Positions 9,010 through 19,371 of a DNA stretch of 64,000 nt are shown piece after piece. Location: assembly GCA_036011085.1 (NCBI GenBank), contig DASCMS010000087.1, forward strand, positions 5,496 through 69,495, read 5' to 3'. Position 1 is the first letter of the stretch. Every line of letters begins with the position of its first letter. A program made the position numbers and the translations under genes. Origin of the DNA: UBA8231 sp036011085. GTDB taxonomy: Bacteria > Latescibacterota > UBA2968 > UBA8231. The notes under the pieces are model-generated. The model was not told the origin of the DNA. It ran no database searches and saw only the letters and a list, made by a program, of their open reading frames with translations.

Positions 9010-10149
9010 TCAGAAGTGCCTGGTGAGAATGGCGAGCAGGCCGTCGCTGCGGCTCCCGAGCTCCGAGTCGGCTGCCCCGGCATACCACTGGGCAGCGAGG
9101 CGGACGTCAAGGCTCTGACCAGCGTCCCAGAACAGTGTCGGCTGTAGTAACCGGGAGCCGTCGTCGATGTTGGCCAGACCCGTGATCGCCAGTCTCAACA
9201 GCGGATGGGCCAGCCCCGTCGCCGTGATCGCTGCGTACCGCCGCGCCAGGGTGAGTCGATGCCCGCGCACCAGGCCGAGCCAGTCGTAGCCGGCGGGGTC
9301 TGACGAGCCGGATCCGTCGAAGTGAATTTCGGCGGACAGAGCCACGTTGTGCCAGGCCCACCCGTGCGCCGCGCCGAGGGTGGCCCGCACATCGTCGAAC
9401 CCCTCGAAGAGCATCTCGCCACGAAGGCCGGTCTCCCCCACGTCGCCAGCGACGGAACCGCCCGCCGACAGGCCTCGCCGGAAATGACCGACGACGACAC
9501 CGGCGTCATACCCTCCTGCATGGGTCCGTAGACGAGCGCCGGTGCGATCTCCACCCGGGTCGTGGATCGCCTCGACGCTGGACAGACGACCCAGCGGCAC
9601 ACTGACCCGCACCGCGTCGATCCCGGGGCGTTCGTCCCTGTCAAACTCGGCCGGGGCGAAGGGAGCAAACTGGTCCAGGGGTCGGAATATCTCGGATACG
9701 CCCCAGGCGACGCGCTGACGCCCAGCGGTAATGACCACGCGGCGACCGTAGTACTGCCCGTACAGCCTGTCGATGGTATGACGGGCGACAAGGTCGTCCC
9801 GGTCGACGAGCACCTGTGTCAGGTCGCCCCACTGCTCGGCGGCCGCGCCCCTGGCGAAAGCGCGACGCACGATGTCATTGTCTATCAGGGAGCCGGCGGC
9901 CAGCGCCAGCTCGGCATCGACGCCCACCGTCCATCGTGGGGTGGCGAACCAGCGGAGTTTGCCCCGCAGCCGCCCGGTGTTGGCCCACTCCCGTGGCTGC
10001 GACTCCAGGCTGGCGGAGTCCTTGACGTAACCTCGCAGGGCGTGGTCCCACGACACGCCGCTGGCCCCGACGACGCTGCCGAGAAGCAGGAACCAGGCGA
10101 CCCATGAGACCGGCCGGTTCGAAGCTGGGTTAATCCCGACGTTCGTCAC
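9010..10149 (-). CDS. Outer-membrane beta-barrel protein of an ABC export operon
   Basis: 379 residues with a signal peptide (hydrophobic stretch about 13-31), then alternating amphipathic strands and a terminal phenylalanine (LTRHF), as expected for a BAM-inserted barrel. I see no close named family; the tract GRQRVAWG followed by the segment around FRPLDQF recalls DUF1302/porin-like barrels. It is the last gene of the five-gene operon and overlaps the ATPase gene by 20 bases. Position and coupling suggest it is the outer-membrane acceptor or exit for whatever the LolA-like protein and the ABC transporter move. Confidence 0.7.
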   Translation of the reverse strand: MTNVGINPASNRPVSWVAWFLLLGSVVGASGVSWDHALRGYVKDSASLESQPREWANTGRLRGKLRWFATPRWTVGVDAELALAAGSLIDNDIVRRAFARGAAAEQWGDLTQVLVDRDDLVARHTIDRLYGQYYGRRVVITAGRQRVAWGVSEIFRPLDQFAPFAPAEFDRDERPGIDAVRVSVPLGRLSSVEAIHDPGGDRTGARLRTHAGGYDAGVVVGHFRRGLSAGGSVAGDVGETGLRGEMLFEGFDDVRATLGAAHGWAWHNVALSAEIHFDGSGSSDPAGYDWLGLVRGHRLTLARRYAAITATGLAHPLLRLAITGLANIDDGSRLLQPTLFWDAGQSLDVRLAAQWYAGAADSELGSRSDGLLAILTRHF

Positions 10150-10840
10150 CGACGACGGTACCGTCGCGCAGTTGCACGAGGCGGCGGGCGCGCTCCATGA
10201 CCACGCTGTCGTGGGTGGAGAACAGGAAGGTGATACCCAGCCTGTCGTTCATCTCCCGCATCAAGTCGAGCAGCGACGACCCGGTATCCGAGTCCAGATT
10301 CGCCGTCGGCTCGTCGGCCAGCACGAGGGCGGGTTCGGCGGCGATCGCCCGGGCGACAGCGATCCGCTGCTGCTGCCCACCCGACATCTGCGCCGGCCGC
10401 CGGTGCAGGTAGTCACCGAGACCGACATCGGCGAGGATGGCGGCGGACCGCTCGCGACGCTCCCCCTGCGACCGGCCCTGCAGCAGCATGACGAACTCGA
10501 CGTTCTCCAGTGCCGTCAGCACCGGTACGAGGTTGTAAGCCTGGAAGATGAAACCGATCCGTTCCCGACGAAGGGTAGACCGCTCGCCCTCGGACATGGT
10601 GCCGACATCGCGACCGTCGACGCGGACCCGTCCGCTGTCGGGCACGTCGAGGCAGCCGATCAGGTTCAGCAGTGTGGTCTTGCCGGAGCCGGAGGGACCG
10701 GCGATGGCGGTGAATTCCCCCGCCTCCACCAGTAGGTCGATGCCGCGCAGGGCGTGGGTGCGCACATCATCGCCGGAGATGTACGTCTTGTGCACGGCGG
10801 CGACATCGACGATCGGTGTGTTGATCTGTGTATCAGCCAC
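10130..10840 (-). CDS. LolD/MacB-type ABC transporter ATPase
   Basis: 236 residues. Walker A is GPSGSGKTT (48-56), the signature is MSGGQQQR, Walker B is ALVLADEPT, and the H-loop sits in FLFSTHD. This belongs to the family that powers FtsX-fold mechanotransmission transporters such as LolCDE and MacB. The GTG start at 10840 overlaps the preceding permease by 8 bases. It should pair with the two permeases at 10833-12086 and 12083-13312. Confidence 0.93.
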   Translation of the reverse strand: MADTQINTPIVDVAAVHKTYISGDDVRTHALRGIDLLVEAGEFTAIAGPSGSGKTTLLNLIGCLDVPDSGRVRVDGRDVGTMSEGERSTLRRERIGFIFQAYNLVPVLTALENVEFVMLLQGRSQGERRERSAAILADVGLGDYLHRRPAQMSGGQQQRIAVARAIAAEPALVLADEPTANLDSDTGSSLLDLMREMNDRLGITFLFSTHDSVVMERARRLVQLRDGTVVGDERRD

Positions 10841-12086
10841 GACGCATCGCCTCCGCCGGCTGCACGCGGGAGGCCCGCACCGCCGGCCACAGGGCGCTGA
10901 GCATTCCCATCACGAGGACCACGGCCACGGCCTGGGCGCACAGGTCCGGCTGCCACGTCGGCACGATGATGGCGTCTGAGCCGAAGAGCGAAAGACTCTC
11001 GGCAAACATCGAGAGATCCAGACCGTGGCGCAGCCATACCGCATGCAGCGCTGCCATGAGGCAGATGCCGGCGATAGTACCCAGAATACTGATGAACAGG
11101 GCTTCGTAGATCACCAGGCGAAACAGCATCCACCGACCGGTGCCGACGGCCCGCAGAATCCCCAGTTCCCGGGTGCGCTCGAACACGGCCATCAGCATCG
11201 TGTTGATGATGCCGAAGGCGGCGCCGAGAAAGATGATGACCACGTAGATGAGAATCGTGGCCTCGAAGAGATCCACCATCTGCACAAGCGTCCGGTTGCC
11301 GTCCTGCCAGGTGCGGACCACGTAGCCCTCACGCGCCAGTGCCCCGGCCAGACGGGTCTGCGCCTGTCCCGATTCGTCGGTGGCAAGCATGACCGCAACC
11401 TGGGACAGATCCTCACCCATGCCGAGCAGGACCTGGGCGTCTTCCACATTGAGAAACACGATGGCCTTGTTCATCGCCTCGCTCGGCATACGGAAGATGC
11501 CGACGACGCGGTAGACCCCTGATGTCATCTCCGTACCCTCCTGCTCCCGTTCACCGGCCCGGGCCTGGGCCGTAAGTACCACCTTGTACCCCAGGCCGGC
11601 ACGCAGTTTGGCCGCCAGCTTCGTACCGATGACGATCTCGCGGCGGCGGGAGGAGCTCTCACCCGTGAGCCAGTGTCCCTCGACGATCCTTTCCCTGACG
11701 CCGGTCATCTCCGCCTCCCGTCCTGCTTCGACTCCCTGGATGCGGACCCCGGCCGAGGCCGTGGCGCTGCGCGCCAGACCCCCGGAAATGACCCGCGGCG
11801 CCCAGCGACGTGTGTCGGGATCCGCCTCGACGGCGGTGATGACATCCGCGGCGGCATCGATGCAGCGGTAGACCCCGGGATTGTCGGCAAACCCCGGGTG
11901 TTCGATCTGCAGGTGTCCGGCACCGCGCACGACGGCCGTCACCATCTGTCCCATCATGCCGGCCGAGAACAGGATGACGAACAGCGAGCCGGCGACGCCG
12001 ATGGCCACGGCGGCCACGACGATGAGGGACCGCCACCGGTTGCGGAACACGTTGCGCCAGGCCGTGCTGGCGAAGAGGCCCGTCAT
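10833..12086 (-). CDS. FtsX-fold ABC permease, second of pair
   Basis: 417 residues from the ATG at 12086, which overlaps the stop of the upstream permease as ATGA. The frame is open to 12182 but the longer form would extend into that gene. One N-terminal transmembrane helix (about 15-40), a large MacB-like periplasmic domain and three C-terminal helices ending in RASRVQPAEAMR give the LolC/LolE architecture. Together with the next gene it forms a heterodimer-like pair. Confidence 0.9.
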   Translation of the reverse strand: MTGLFASTAWRNVFRNRWRSLIVVAAVAIGVAGSLFVILFSAGMMGQMVTAVVRGAGHLQIEHPGFADNPGVYRCIDAAADVITAVEADPDTRRWAPRVISGGLARSATASAGVRIQGVEAGREAEMTGVRERIVEGHWLTGESSSRRREIVIGTKLAAKLRAGLGYKVVLTAQARAGEREQEGTEMTSGVYRVVGIFRMPSEAMNKAIVFLNVEDAQVLLGMGEDLSQVAVMLATDESGQAQTRLAGALAREGYVVRTWQDGNRTLVQMVDLFEATILIYVVIIFLGAAFGIINTMLMAVFERTRELGILRAVGTGRWMLFRLVIYEALFISILGTIAGICLMAALHAVWLRHGLDLSMFAESLSLFGSDAIIVPTWQPDLCAQAVAVVLVMGMLSALWPAVRASRVQPAEAMRRG

Positions 12087-13312
12087 CCCATCCGAATCGC
12101 ATCGACGGGCCGGAAACGCGCCGCCACGACGGCGGGCCATACGGCCACGGTGAGCGTCATGGCCAGCACCACGGCCGACCACAGCGCCTGGTCACCGAGA
12201 TCGACGAGGGCGGCCAGCTCCGGTGCGAAGCCGTATTCCTGGTACATCTCACCGAGGGACTCGAGGGTGATCGGGTAGCGGCGCAGCCACAGGTTGGCCG
12301 CCAGTCCGACGACGTTGCCGGCCACCGCGCCGACGAGGCCGACGAAACCGGCCTCGAGCAGGATGAGTCCCGCGATCGAACGCCGATGCATACCGACGGC
12401 GCCCATCACGCCGAACTCGTGAAAGCGCTCCATGACGCTCATCAGGATCGTCTCGAGGATACCGAAGCCGGCGATGATGAGCAGCAGGATCAGGAATACC
12501 GCTCCCGACGCCTTGTCGAAGGCGATACTCGACATGATATCGGGAATGAGCTCGCGGTAGGTCAGCACGGCCAGCGGACCCTCGACCAGCTGTTCACGTA
12601 CTGCCGCCGCTGCCTCGTCCACGTGATGGGCATCGACGAGACGGACATTCACCGACGTCAGGCGATCATCCGCCCAGAGCTGGTCCTGCAACACGTTCAG
12701 AGGCAGATAGACGACGAAGGCGTCGAGTCCCTGATCGCCGGTGGCAAACACGCCGCGCACGGTGTACAGTCCCGCCGCCGTGGCTCCGTGTCTGCCCTGG
12801 GTGAAGTAGACGAGGGTGTCTCCCACCGCCGCCCCCAGGTTTCGCGCCAGGACGGCGCCGAGCACCGCCCCATGGCTGTCCTCGTCCGTGAGCCAGGCAC
12901 CGTCGACCATGTCTTGCGGCACCTTCGACAACAGGGCCTCGCGCGATGGCACGACACCTTCCAGTCGGGCCCCGGAGGAGGCGTCTTCACCGATCGCCAC
13001 GAGCGCCTCGGTTGCCAGTTTCGGCGACACGGCGGTGACGCCAGGCAGAGCTTCGAGACGCCCCAGCTTCTCTGAAGTCACAACGCAGGTGTTGCCCAGT
13101 GTCTGCTCGTCCCAGTAGTCGGCGTGCTGCAGCTGCAGGTGGCCGATTCCGAGGCGCACATTGTAGTCGATGGTCTGCGCGTACGTGCCGAATTGCAGGC
13201 CGCGGGTGAATACCGTCAGCCCCAGGGCGAAGGTGATGGCCAGAATGGTAAGGATGGTGCGCCTCGTGTTGCGCCACAGGTTGCGCCAGGCCATGGCGGG
13301 CAGCCAGGTCAA
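12083..13312 (-). CDS. FtsX-fold ABC permease, first of pair
   Basis: 409 residues. It begins with the typical LAWRNLWRN-like amphipathic start (MAWRNLWRNTRRT), has TM1 at about 18-40, a large periplasmic part, and three helices in the last 150 residues. The stop of the LolA-like gene (13309-13311) overlaps this start by four bases. It carries no fused ATPase, unlike MacB, so the ATPase at 10130-10840 is the obvious partner. Confidence 0.9.
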   Translation of the reverse strand: MTWLPAMAWRNLWRNTRRTILTILAITFALGLTVFTRGLQFGTYAQTIDYNVRLGIGHLQLQHADYWDEQTLGNTCVVTSEKLGRLEALPGVTAVSPKLATEALVAIGEDASSGARLEGVVPSREALLSKVPQDMVDGAWLTDEDSHGAVLGAVLARNLGAAVGDTLVYFTQGRHGATAAGLYTVRGVFATGDQGLDAFVVYLPLNVLQDQLWADDRLTSVNVRLVDAHHVDEAAAAVREQLVEGPLAVLTYRELIPDIMSSIAFDKASGAVFLILLLIIAGFGILETILMSVMERFHEFGVMGAVGMHRRSIAGLILLEAGFVGLVGAVAGNVVGLAANLWLRRYPITLESLGEMYQEYGFAPELAALVDLGDQALWSAVVLAMTLTVAVWPAVVAARFRPVDAIRMG

Positions 13313-14079
13313 CGCGGTCGCTCGAGGTTCCGGCGCGTGAAGGTATCGGCCGGAATCGGCTCGTCGAAGCGCATCTGGCGAATCAGCAGCGTCGTCTGGC
13401 GGCCGTCCGCCTCTTCGGTCAGAGGCGTGACGATGTAACGCGTCGGAATCGTACGCTTGCCTACCACCTTGAAGTCGCTGAAGTCCATGCGCCGGATGTG
13501 CTGTCCGTCTTCATCCAGAAATACCTGCCGGACGGGCAGAAAATCCTCGCGGCGCGCGTAGTAGAGAATCTGACCCCAGACTACGGCCGCGTCGGCACGC
13601 GGCGTCGACGTGATCTCATAGACGACGGTGCCAGCTACCTCGGTGGTGTCGGTGACCGCATGGTCGTAGAGATCGATGTAGTGTTCGCCGTTGACGATGT
13701 CCTCGTTCGTCAGGTCTGAACCCATCCAGCTCTGCGACATCATGGACGAGGGGATCTTCATGCTGCGCTCGACGCTCGGCAGGTAGCTCCACATCTCATT
13801 GCCGAGCTTCAACGATGCCGAGCCGGCTTCGCGCGGTGGCGACAGGACCCGGACAAAGGCGCGCTCCGAATCGACGTCCTCCCAGAACCGCAACCGCAGA
13901 TCGCGCCGCCAGTCGGGATGCACGATCGTCATCTCGTAGACGCCGGTAGCTGTCGAACCGCGCATCTGGGAGTCGGCCTGCGCCACCATCTGCTTTGCTG
14001 TCAGGGCTGAGGCGGCAACAGGCGGCAGCCACAGACAGATGGCGGCAAGGTAGGAGAGGATTTCGTTGCGGCGACACAT
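13309..14079 (-). CDS. Outer-membrane lipoprotein-sorting (LolA-like) protein
   Basis: 256 residues from the ATG at 14079, which has AAGGA eight bases upstream; the open frame runs to 14103. A signal peptide is followed by LTAKQMVAQADSQMRG, the common beginning of the PF17131 type of LolA-like periplasmic carriers, with repeated amphipathic strands forming the open barrel. It probably shuttles a lipid or lipoprotein across the periplasm. First gene of the operon. The 72-base gap to the divergent NUDIX gene must hold its promoter. Confidence 0.85.
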   Translation of the reverse strand: MCRRNEILSYLAAICLWLPPVAASALTAKQMVAQADSQMRGSTATGVYEMTIVHPDWRRDLRLRFWEDVDSERAFVRVLSPPREAGSASLKLGNEMWSYLPSVERSMKIPSSMMSQSWMGSDLTNEDIVNGEHYIDLYDHAVTDTTEVAGTVVYEITSTPRADAAVVWGQILYYARREDFLPVRQVFLDEDGQHIRRMDFSDFKVVGKRTIPTRYIVTPLTEEADGRQTTLLIRQMRFDEPIPADTFTRRNLERPR

Positions 14080-14151
14080 TCGACGTCCTTTCCTGGGAAA
14101 CATAGCCTATTTGCCCGCCTGCGTGACCGCTCGAACCGGAGTGCTGACCAC

Positions 14152-14730
14152 ATGAACAGACGTGTCGACATACAGTCCCGCCAATTGCTCGCCGATGGTT
14201 TCTTCCGGCTGGAGGAGGTCGTGCTGCGACACGAACGGCTCGACGGCAGCATGAGCGAACCCATGTCCCGGATGAGCCTGGAGCGCGGCGACGGCGCCGC
14301 CATCCTGCTCCACGATCCGGATCGACAAGTGGTCACTCTCGTGCGACAGTTTCGCTATCCCACCTGGGAGCATGGGCCAGGCTGGACCCTGGAGCTTGTG
14401 GCCGGTGTGATCGAGGCAGGGCGCGAGCCGGAGCACGTGGCCCGCGCCGAGGCCCGGGAAGAGGCCGGATACCATGTGAACGAGCTGGAATCCTTGGGTG
14501 CGTTCTACCTGACCCCTGGAGGCTCCTCTGAGCGCATCTTCCTCTACTATGCTGCCGTCAACTCGGCGATGCGGGTAGACGAAGGAGGCGGCCTGGCCCA
14601 TGAGGGTGAGGACATTGAGATCATCGAAATGGCCGAGGACGATGTCTGGCGCGCGCTGGACGACCACCGGATCACGGACGCCAAAACCCTCGTGGGTCTG
14701 ATGTGGTTGCGGCTGAGGCGGTTTTCCTGA
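14152..14730 (+). CDS. NUDIX hydrolase, ADP-ribose/GDP-mannose pyrophosphatase-like
   Basis: 192 residues; cleaves nucleoside diphosphates linked to a sugar. Before the box it has TLVRQFRYP and LELVAGVIEAG, as in NudF/NudK. The NUDIX box runs from the G of GVIEAG to the Y of EEAGY. The metal-binding E16, E19 and E20 of the box are present, but box position 7 is R instead of E and position 15 is A instead of R. NudK-like enzymes vary in the box, so it may still be active. It is divergent from the LolA-like operon and 67 bases upstream of acs. Confidence 0.85.
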   Translation: MNRRVDIQSRQLLADGFFRLEEVVLRHERLDGSMSEPMSRMSLERGDGAAILLHDPDRQVVTLVRQFRYPTWEHGPGWTLELVAGVIEAGREPEHVARAEAREEAGYHVNELESLGAFYLTPGGSSERIFLYYAAVNSAMRVDEGGGLAHEGEDIEIIEMAEDDVWRALDDHRITDAKTLVGLMWLRLRRFS

Positions 14731-14797
14731 TACGGTCTTTTTGGGATATTATCCGACGACACGACCAGCACGTTCAACGAGAAGGAGTGATCTCCCC

Positions 14798-16771
<1,974 letters not shown>

Positions 16772-16790
16772 TTTCGAAGCGGACGTACCG

Positions 16791-16824
16791 GGGGGGGCAT
16801 CGTCAGCGATGCCTCCCCTTTTTG
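16791..16824 (+). terminator. Rho-independent terminator of acs
   Basis: GGGGGGCATCG pairs with CGATGCC and CCCC (one extra T at 16814) around a TCAG loop, followed by TTTTTG. It starts 20 bases after the acs stop. Confidence 0.85.
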
Positions 16825-16836
16825 TGTCTTTTCGTG

Positions 16837-16852
16837 TCCGTACTAGTACGGA
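16837..16852. promoter_or_regulatory. 16-bp perfect palindrome, possible operator
   Basis: TCCGTACTAGTACGGA reads the same on both strands and lies between the acs terminator and the coiled-coil gene, 35 bases before its ATG. About one perfect 16-bp palindrome is expected by chance in a window this size, so function is uncertain. The CCGTAC half occurs again at 17285-17290 next to the acyl-synthesis operon. Confidence 0.3.
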
Positions 16853-16887
16853 TGTTCCAGATCCTCGTCTGCTATTAGCGTAGTTGT

Positions 16888-17256
16888 ATGGTCGACGTTC
16901 TCTTCTCGCTGCCCGTCATCTCCTGTCTGCTGGTCGCCTTGTGTGCCGCTTTCGGCGTCAGTGTAGTGGTCAGGTTCCTGCCGGACCGGCGCAAACTCGA
17001 GCGCACCATGTCCCGGGCCGAGAAAGCCCTCGAGAAACTGCGCAAGGAGATCACCACCAAGAAGGCCGCCATCACCCAGTTGCAGGCCGAGGTGGAGATG
17101 TTGACTCCGCTGTACGAGAGGTTGGGTGGGTACCACGAGCAGCTCACGGAGATGCGCCTGGAACTCGAGCGCAAGGACATGGCCGAAGAGGACAAGACCT
17201 CTCCCGAAGATGACGACGACGACGCCTTCGGCCGTCGCAAGCGCTACAGGGTCTGA
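16888..17256 (+). CDS. Membrane-anchored coiled-coil protein of unknown function
   Basis: 122 residues. A single hydrophobic helix (about 4-30) is followed by a basic cytoplasmic segment and a heptad-rich coiled coil (about 36-98) with many K, E and L residues, then an acidic run of aspartates (109-113) and a basic end. I do not recognise the family; the layout resembles small inner-membrane scaffolding or division-type proteins. There is no clear Shine-Dalgarno box. It lies between acs and the acyl-synthesis operon, 148 bases before the latter. Confidence 0.6.
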   Translation: MVDVLFSLPVISCLLVALCAAFGVSVVVRFLPDRRKLERTMSRAEKALEKLRKEITTKKAAITQLQAEVEMLTPLYERLGGYHEQLTEMRLELERKDMAEEDKTSPEDDDDDAFGRRKRYRV

Positions 17257-17285
17257 GCAGAGACAGGCGTCTGCCCGGCAGTCCC

Positions 17286-17341
17286 CGTACGATCCCTTTT
17301 GACAGTCCCCGGGATGAGCCACATTTTTATCGGTTCGTACG
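17286..17341 (+). promoter_or_regulatory. Candidate promoter bracketed by an inverted repeat, ahead of the acyl-synthesis operon
   Basis: A consensus -35 TTGACA lies at 17299-17304; the -10 is weak (CATTTT at 17-bp spacing, or TTTTAT further on). CGTACGATCC (17286-17295) and GGTTCGTACG (17332-17341) are inverted copies matching at nine of ten positions, one on each side of this promoter. This could be a repressor or looping operator, or chance. Confidence 0.35.
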
Positions 17342-17352
17342 CCGACTGGACG

Positions 17353-17369
17353 GCCGCCCTCAGGGCGGC
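17353..17369 (+). promoter_or_regulatory. Leader hairpin upstream of the SDR reductase
   Basis: GCCGCCC (17353-17359) pairs perfectly with GGGCGGC (17363-17369) around a TCA loop. CCCCTTTTC follows about ten bases later, so it is at best a weak terminator or attenuator. It sits 36 bases before the GTG start of the operon. Confidence 0.4.
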
Positions 17370-17404
17370 GGGTCTCCCCTTTTCAAACGACTGAGTGGTC
17401 TCCG

Positions 17405-18367
17405 GTGAGCATCTGTTTCGACAGCCAGCAGTGGGCCCTGATCCTGGGCGGCTCCAGCGGTTTCGGCCTGGCCACGGCCAAGAAGGTGGCCCGACACGGC
17501 ATGTCCGTCGCCGTCGTCCACAGAGACCGTCGCGGTGCAATGAAGGGGATCGAACCTGGATTCGATGAGATCCGGGCCTGTGCCGGTGATTTCGTCGCCT
17601 TCAATCTCGACGCTCTCTCGGACGAGGGCCGGGACACCGTAATGGGGGATCTGAGCGAGCGCCTGGTCAGCGGTGGGCGCATTCGGATGCTGATGCACTC
17701 CATCGCCTTCGGCAATCTGCGCCTGCTGGCTCCCCTGGACCCCGGCCATGGCGACGCCGGCGCCCGTGCCCGTGAGAAGCTGGCCGAACGCCTCGGCGTC
17801 GGCGCCGAACAGCTGACCGAGGCGTTGCAGTCGGTTTTCGAGAACGGCGACGAGACGCAGGCGGGAGCCCTCGGCCCTCTGGCTCCGCCCCCTTCCTACG
17901 ACACCAGCGTACGTCTCGAGGATGAGGATTTCGCCCGCACCGTCTACAGCATGGGCACGAGCCTTTCGACCTGGGTGCAAACGGTATTCGATGCGGGTCT
18001 GTTTGCCGACGACGCCCGCGTGCTGTCGATGACGAGTGAGGGCAACGAAGTGGCCTTGCGCGGGTACGCCGCTGTGGCTGCCGCCAAGTGCGCCCTGGAG
18101 TCCGTGTCCCGCGCCATCGCCGTCGAGTACGCCCCCTACGGAATTCGCGCCAACGTCGTGCAGGCTGGCGTCACCGACTCGGCCGCCCTCCGTCTGATCC
18201 CGGGCAGCGCCCATATGAAAGCCGCCGCCGCGCTGCGCAATCCCTTCGGACGCCTGACCACGGCAGAAGAAGTGGCCGATTTCATCTGCCTGCTGTGCAC
18301 CGATGAAGCCCGGTGGGTCAACGGCACCGTGTTGCGTGTCGATGGCGGCGAGCGCATTTCGGGGTAG
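17405..18367 (+). CDS. SDR-family enoyl-ACP (or 3-ketoacyl-ACP) reductase, FabI-like
   Basis: 320 residues starting at GTG 17405. The NAD(P) loop is GGSSGFG, the segment HSIAFG matches the HSI motif of FabI, and the catalytic pair is arranged Y-x6-K in GYAAVAAAKCALE. That spacing is the FabI spacing; FabG has Y-x3-K. An insert of about 60 residues (115-175) between strand 4 and the active site is larger than in E. coli FabI. It opens the acyl-synthesis operon. Enoyl reduction is preferred, but it is the only reductase in the cluster, so its exact step is unsure. Confidence 0.8.
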   Translation: MSICFDSQQWALILGGSSGFGLATAKKVARHGMSVAVVHRDRRGAMKGIEPGFDEIRACAGDFVAFNLDALSDEGRDTVMGDLSERLVSGGRIRMLMHSIAFGNLRLLAPLDPGHGDAGARAREKLAERLGVGAEQLTEALQSVFENGDETQAGALGPLAPPPSYDTSVRLEDEDFARTVYSMGTSLSTWVQTVFDAGLFADDARVLSMTSEGNEVALRGYAAVAAAKCALESVSRAIAVEYAPYGIRANVVQAGVTDSAALRLIPGSAHMKAAAALRNPFGRLTTAEEVADFICLLCTDEARWVNGTVLRVDGGERISG

Positions 18368-18372
18368 CGATC

Positions 18373-19368
18373 TTGGGCACTCTCTACATCCACGGTATGG
18401 GGCACTACCATCCCGGAAATATCATCGACAACACCTTTCTCGAAGCTCTCGATATCGGCACGAACGACGAATGGATCCTCGAGCGTGTCGGCATCCACTC
18501 CCGTCGCACCGTTCTGCCTCTGGACTATATACGCGAAACGAAGAACCAGGACCCGCGTCAGGGGCAGGAGGCGGCCGAAGTCGATAGCCGGCAGACGGCC
18601 GCTGTCGCCGCTGATATGGCCCTCGAACGGGCCGGGATCAGCCGGGATGAGATCGGCATGGTCATCGCCGGTGGATGTTATCCGGACATGGCCATCCCTT
18701 GTGAGGCCTCCCGGATCGCCGGCTCCATGGGTATCGCCGCCCCTGGCATCGATATCAACTCGGCCTGCTCTACCTTCGGAGCCCAACTGCACTTTCTGGG
18801 CTCCATGTCCGGGCTGCCGCCATACATCCTGGTCATCAATCCTGAGAACACGACGCCAGCGATCGACTATTCGGATCGACGCACGGCGGTGCTTTGGGGT
18901 GATGGGACCAGTGCCGCTGTGGTGTCTGTAAGTGAGCCGTCAAGGCTGCGCGTGCGTGACACGAGCATCGCCGCCGATTCGGCTCGTTGGGAGGCGGTAT
19001 GTATCCCCAGGTTCGGCCACTTCCACCAGGACGGCAACGCCGTGCAGCGCTTTGCCATCAAGACCACGCTGTCCTGCGCCCGGGCACTCGAGAGCGGCAC
19101 CCGTGAGCGTCTCGCCGAACGGAGAGGGAGACTGCATTTTATCGGCCACCAGGCGAACCTGGCGATGCTGCAAAGTGTCGCCAGCCGGCTCGGACTCAAG
19201 GACAGTGAGCACTGGTACAACGTGGCCGACTACGGCAACACAGGAGCCGCGGGGGCTCCTTGTGTTCTTTCTCAACACTGGGACGAACTGGCCGATGGCG
19301 ACAGCGTGATCATGGTCGTCGTCGGATCTGGATTGACCTGGTCCAGTCTCTGTATAGACGTGGGGTAG
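18373..19368 (+). CDS. 3-oxoacyl-ACP synthase III-like (KAS III)
   Basis: 331 residues if translation begins at the TTG at 18373, five bases after the previous stop; the ATG at 18397 is an alternative. The Cys-His-Asn triad is visible as C132 in NSACSTFG, H in GHQAN and N in DYGNTGAA. Such enzymes prime an acyl chain by condensing an acyl-CoA with malonyl-ACP. The primer cannot be inferred from the sequence. Tightly packed between the reductase and the FabA-like gene. Confidence 0.87.
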   Translation: MGTLYIHGMGHYHPGNIIDNTFLEALDIGTNDEWILERVGIHSRRTVLPLDYIRETKNQDPRQGQEAAEVDSRQTAAVAADMALERAGISRDEIGMVIAGGCYPDMAIPCEASRIAGSMGIAAPGIDINSACSTFGAQLHFLGSMSGLPPYILVINPENTTPAIDYSDRRTAVLWGDGTSAAVVSVSEPSRLRVRDTSIAADSARWEAVCIPRFGHFHQDGNAVQRFAIKTTLSCARALESGTRERLAERRGRLHFIGHQANLAMLQSVASRLGLKDSEHWYNVADYGNTGAAGAPCVLSQHWDELADGDSVIMVVVGSGLTWSSLCIDVG

Positions 19369-19371
19369 ACG

